Below, piece after piece: positions 62,794 through 64,000 of a stretch of DNA of 64,000 bases. The DNA is from Massilia sp. BJB1822. GTDB taxonomy: Bacteria; Pseudomonadota; Gammaproteobacteria; Burkholderiales; Burkholderiaceae_D. The number at the start of each line of letters is the position of its first letter. Position 1 is the stretch's first letter. The position numbers and the translations under genes are program-made. The stretch is from the NCBI RefSeq assembly GCF_013369485.1, contig NZ_JABWEB010000008.1, forward strand, positions 124,001 through 188,000, read 5' to 3'. The notes beneath the pieces were generated by a model, which was not told the DNA's origin, searched no databases, and saw nothing but the letters and a program-made list of their open reading frames with translations.

Positions 62794-62982
62794 ATGCGTG
62801 CTTTGAAATACGGCGCGGCAGCGCTGGCTTGTGTGGTATCCCTTTCGGCGCTGGCTTTGCCCGCGCCGTTCTATTTGTGGCAAAGTAAGTTGAACGGCAG
62901 CCTGGTCTGTGCCCAGAATTCGCCGGGCTGGAACTGGACCCGCTTCAGCGGCCCATATCCGAACGCCCGCTGCGGCCGTTAA
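62794..62982 (+). CDS. Small secreted protein, 62 residues
   Basis: A good ribosome site (AAGGAGG) precedes the ATG at 62794. N-terminal signal peptide (ALACVVSLSALALPAP) is followed by a short mature part of about 40 residues with two Cys, Trp-rich: FYLWQSKLNGSLVCAQNSPGWNWTRFSGPYPNARCGR. The Cys may form a disulphide. No family recognised. No co-oriented neighbour close by; the VapBC pair is convergent. Confidence 0.6.
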   Translation: MRALKYGAAALACVVSLSALALPAPFYLWQSKLNGSLVCAQNSPGWNWTRFSGPYPNARCGR

Positions 62983-63094
62983 GCAGGGTGCAAACTGGGA
63001 GGCGGGTTTGCTTCCCGGTTTGTATTGTCCAGGCGAACATGGCGGTGGCTGTCCGGCCCTGATGCCGGGGGAGCTGCCTTCGTCCGCAGGGAAC

Positions 63095-63481
63095 TCAGCG
63101 GCGTGCTTCACTGCGTGGGATATCCGCAGCCAATTGCAAACGCTGGCCAATTGCGTGCAAACGCTTGTCGCGCGTCCACAGCAAGGTGCCAGGCAACAGA
63201 CTGGTGGCGGCAAGTAGATGGGCATCGATATAGCCGATGCCACTACCGTACAAGGCATGCGACTCGATAAAATCCTGGACAAGGCTCAGAGAAGCAATAT
63301 TTGCTTGTGGCATATTTTGTAATTTTCTGAGCCAGCGCTTACGGTGGCGTAAATTACCCATCGCTAGCTCACCAAGTACGAAAGGGTGCATTAGCAGTGC
63401 GCCGTATTTAAACAGCGCATCCACTGCCTTTTCTGGGGCGCGCAAATGGTCGATCCACACCGACGTATCGGCGAGAATCAA
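63095..63481 (-). CDS. PIN-domain ribonuclease toxin, VapC-like
   Basis: 128 residues. PIN acidic residues: Asp5 in LADTSVWID, Glu in LGELAMG, Asp in GYIDAHLLAA and Asp in WTRDKRL. It would cut RNA. The ATG overlaps the antitoxin stop by 4 bases (63478-63481), the usual TA coupling. Classed as VapC by the PIN domain and pair. Confidence 0.86.
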   Translation of the reverse strand: MILADTSVWIDHLRAPEKAVDALFKYGALLMHPFVLGELAMGNLRHRKRWLRKLQNMPQANIASLSLVQDFIESHALYGSGIGYIDAHLLAATSLLPGTLLWTRDKRLHAIGQRLQLAADIPRSEARR

Positions 63482-63678
63482 CGCTGTTCCCAGCGGCGGC
63501 GCGGAATGTCTTCAATATCTGGCTGGGTGCCGCCTTGTGCGACAATCCAGCGGCCCGCTTCCCAGTGCAGGAATACAGAAAAAGCTTTTTCAACGAGCTC
63601 CTCGTTACTGGCAGTTTCAAAGTATTCGCGGGCTTGATCCAGCAAGTCCTTCTTGACCTCAACACTGATTTTGCTCAT
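63478..63678 (-). CDS. VapB-like antitoxin
   Basis: 66 residues; MSKISVEVKKDLLDQAREYFETASNEELVEKAF is an Arc/MetJ-like DNA-binding and dimerising half, while PDIEDIPRRRWEQR is a likely toxin-binding tail. GGAGG lies just before the ATG. Resembles DUF2191-type antitoxins. Negative autoregulation of the pair is expected. Confidence 0.75.
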   Translation of the reverse strand: MSKISVEVKKDLLDQAREYFETASNEELVEKAFSVFLHWEAGRWIVAQGGTQPDIEDIPRRRWEQR

Positions 63679-63748
63679 CGCGCACCTCCTTTCGCCATAT
63701 TCTCACTATAGCAATCGGTCAGACCTGCGTTATTGATAAGCGGCAATG

Positions 63749-63784
63749 AAAACAGCCCCGGGCATTGCTGCGCGGGGCTGTTTG
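63749..63784. terminator. Intrinsic terminator after the dctA-like gene
   Basis: AACAGCCCCG and CGGGGCTGTT arms around GGCATTGCTGCG. On the minus strand the right arm is followed by TTTTC. Lies 17 bases past the dctA-like stop codon. Confidence 0.82.
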
Positions 63785-63800
63785 CTTGATGCGGGAGGGC

Positions 63801-64000
63801 TTAGTCGCCCTGGGGCGCCAGTACCGGGGCGGTTGCGGTTTGCGGGTTGGCGTGGCTGGGATTCGCCAGTTCGCGCTGCAGTGTCGCGTGATCCAGCTCG
63901 TTTTCCCATTTCGACACCACCACTGCTGCCACGCCGTTGCCGACGAAGTTGGTCAGCGCGCGGCATTCGCTCATGAAGCGGTCGATGCCGAGGATCAGTG
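63801..64000 (-). CDS. dctA: C4-dicarboxylate/cation symporter DctA-like (N-terminus beyond window)
   Basis: Only the last 65 or so residues are visible (minus strand, stop at 63801-63803). The C-terminal segment [34 protein letters not shown] matches the DAACS-family end (IDRFMSE, ALTNxxGN). The final residues are Pro/Ala/Thr-rich. Takes up succinate, fumarate or malate with protons or sodium. The gene continues past 64000. Confidence 0.8.
   Translation of the reverse strand, partial: LILGIDRFMSECRALTNFVGNGVAAVVVSKWENELDHATLQRELANPSHANPQTATAPVLAPQGD

Noticed and set aside
63730..63966. Open frame [10 protein letters not shown]... on the minus strand at the right edge
   Set aside because: Overlaps in another frame the clear dctA-like C-terminus and its terminator.
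1..64000. CRISPR arrays, tRNA/rRNA genes, insertion sequences, integrases
   Set aside because: None seen: no regularly spaced repeats, no transposase or integrase motifs and no tRNA-like cloverleaf noticed by eye; a dedicated scan was not possible.

Overview
The window is a high-GC betaproteobacterial chromosome segment. It is most like Oxalobacteraceae (Massilia, Duganella, Janthinobacterium). I infer this from overall protein flavour, a DUF3460 gene, a PEP-CTERM protein and repeated GGTGYCWGGCACC-type palindromes; no rRNA gene is present to confirm it.

Layout. Positions 1-5.2 kb hold the 3' part of recB and an intact recD (DNA break repair). Positions 5.3-17.4 kb are housekeeping and signalling genes: a PBP7-like endopeptidase, a small membrane protein, an LRR protein, a sulfate-binding protein, a GNAT enzyme, a LuxR-type regulator with a degenerate receiver, a YafJ-like glutamine amidotransferase, a degenerate EAL protein, a DUF882/M15 peptidase, DUF3460, a cystine-type ABC binding protein plus permease, and a PAS-GGDEF-EAL protein.

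Positions 17.5-50.8 kb are one contiguous, near-complete flagellar locus. A minus-strand operon flgBCDEFGHIJKL ends in a LafW-like gene, with flgA divergent from it. A second long minus-strand run reads fliE-F-G-H-I-J-D-S-T-K-L, fliA, motA, motB, flgM, flgN and a FlgJ-type glucosaminidase. The opposite strand carries fliM-N-P-Q-R, flhB, flhA. A second FliK-like gene and a short 284-residue flagellin close the locus. The order fliD-S-T-K-L-fliA-motA-motB equals the lafBCDEFSTU order of lateral (Flag-2) flagella. There is no fliO, flhF, fleN or chemotaxis gene and no LafK-type sigma54 regulator. The FliM lacks a CheY-binding N-terminus. MotA and FliG have lost one of the two charge pairs of the classical rotor-stator interface while keeping the other. 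This looks like a secondary, possibly non-switching, lateral-type motor.

Positions 51-57 kb hold a likely sugar-modification cassette beside the flagellin: a PglD/NeuD acyltransferase, a DegT aminotransferase and two tandem GT41 (OGT-like) glycosyltransferases. I infer O-glycosylation of the flagellin.

Positions 57.2-64 kb hold a PEP-CTERM protein, ETF-ubiquinone oxidoreductase, an SDR, a PAS-LuxR regulator divergent from a two-subunit 3-oxoacid CoA-transferase, a small secreted peptide, a VapBC-like toxin-antitoxin pair and the 3' end of a dctA-like symporter. Apart from the roughly 0.5-kb fliE-fliM spacer (described below), no gene-free stretch exceeds 300 bases.
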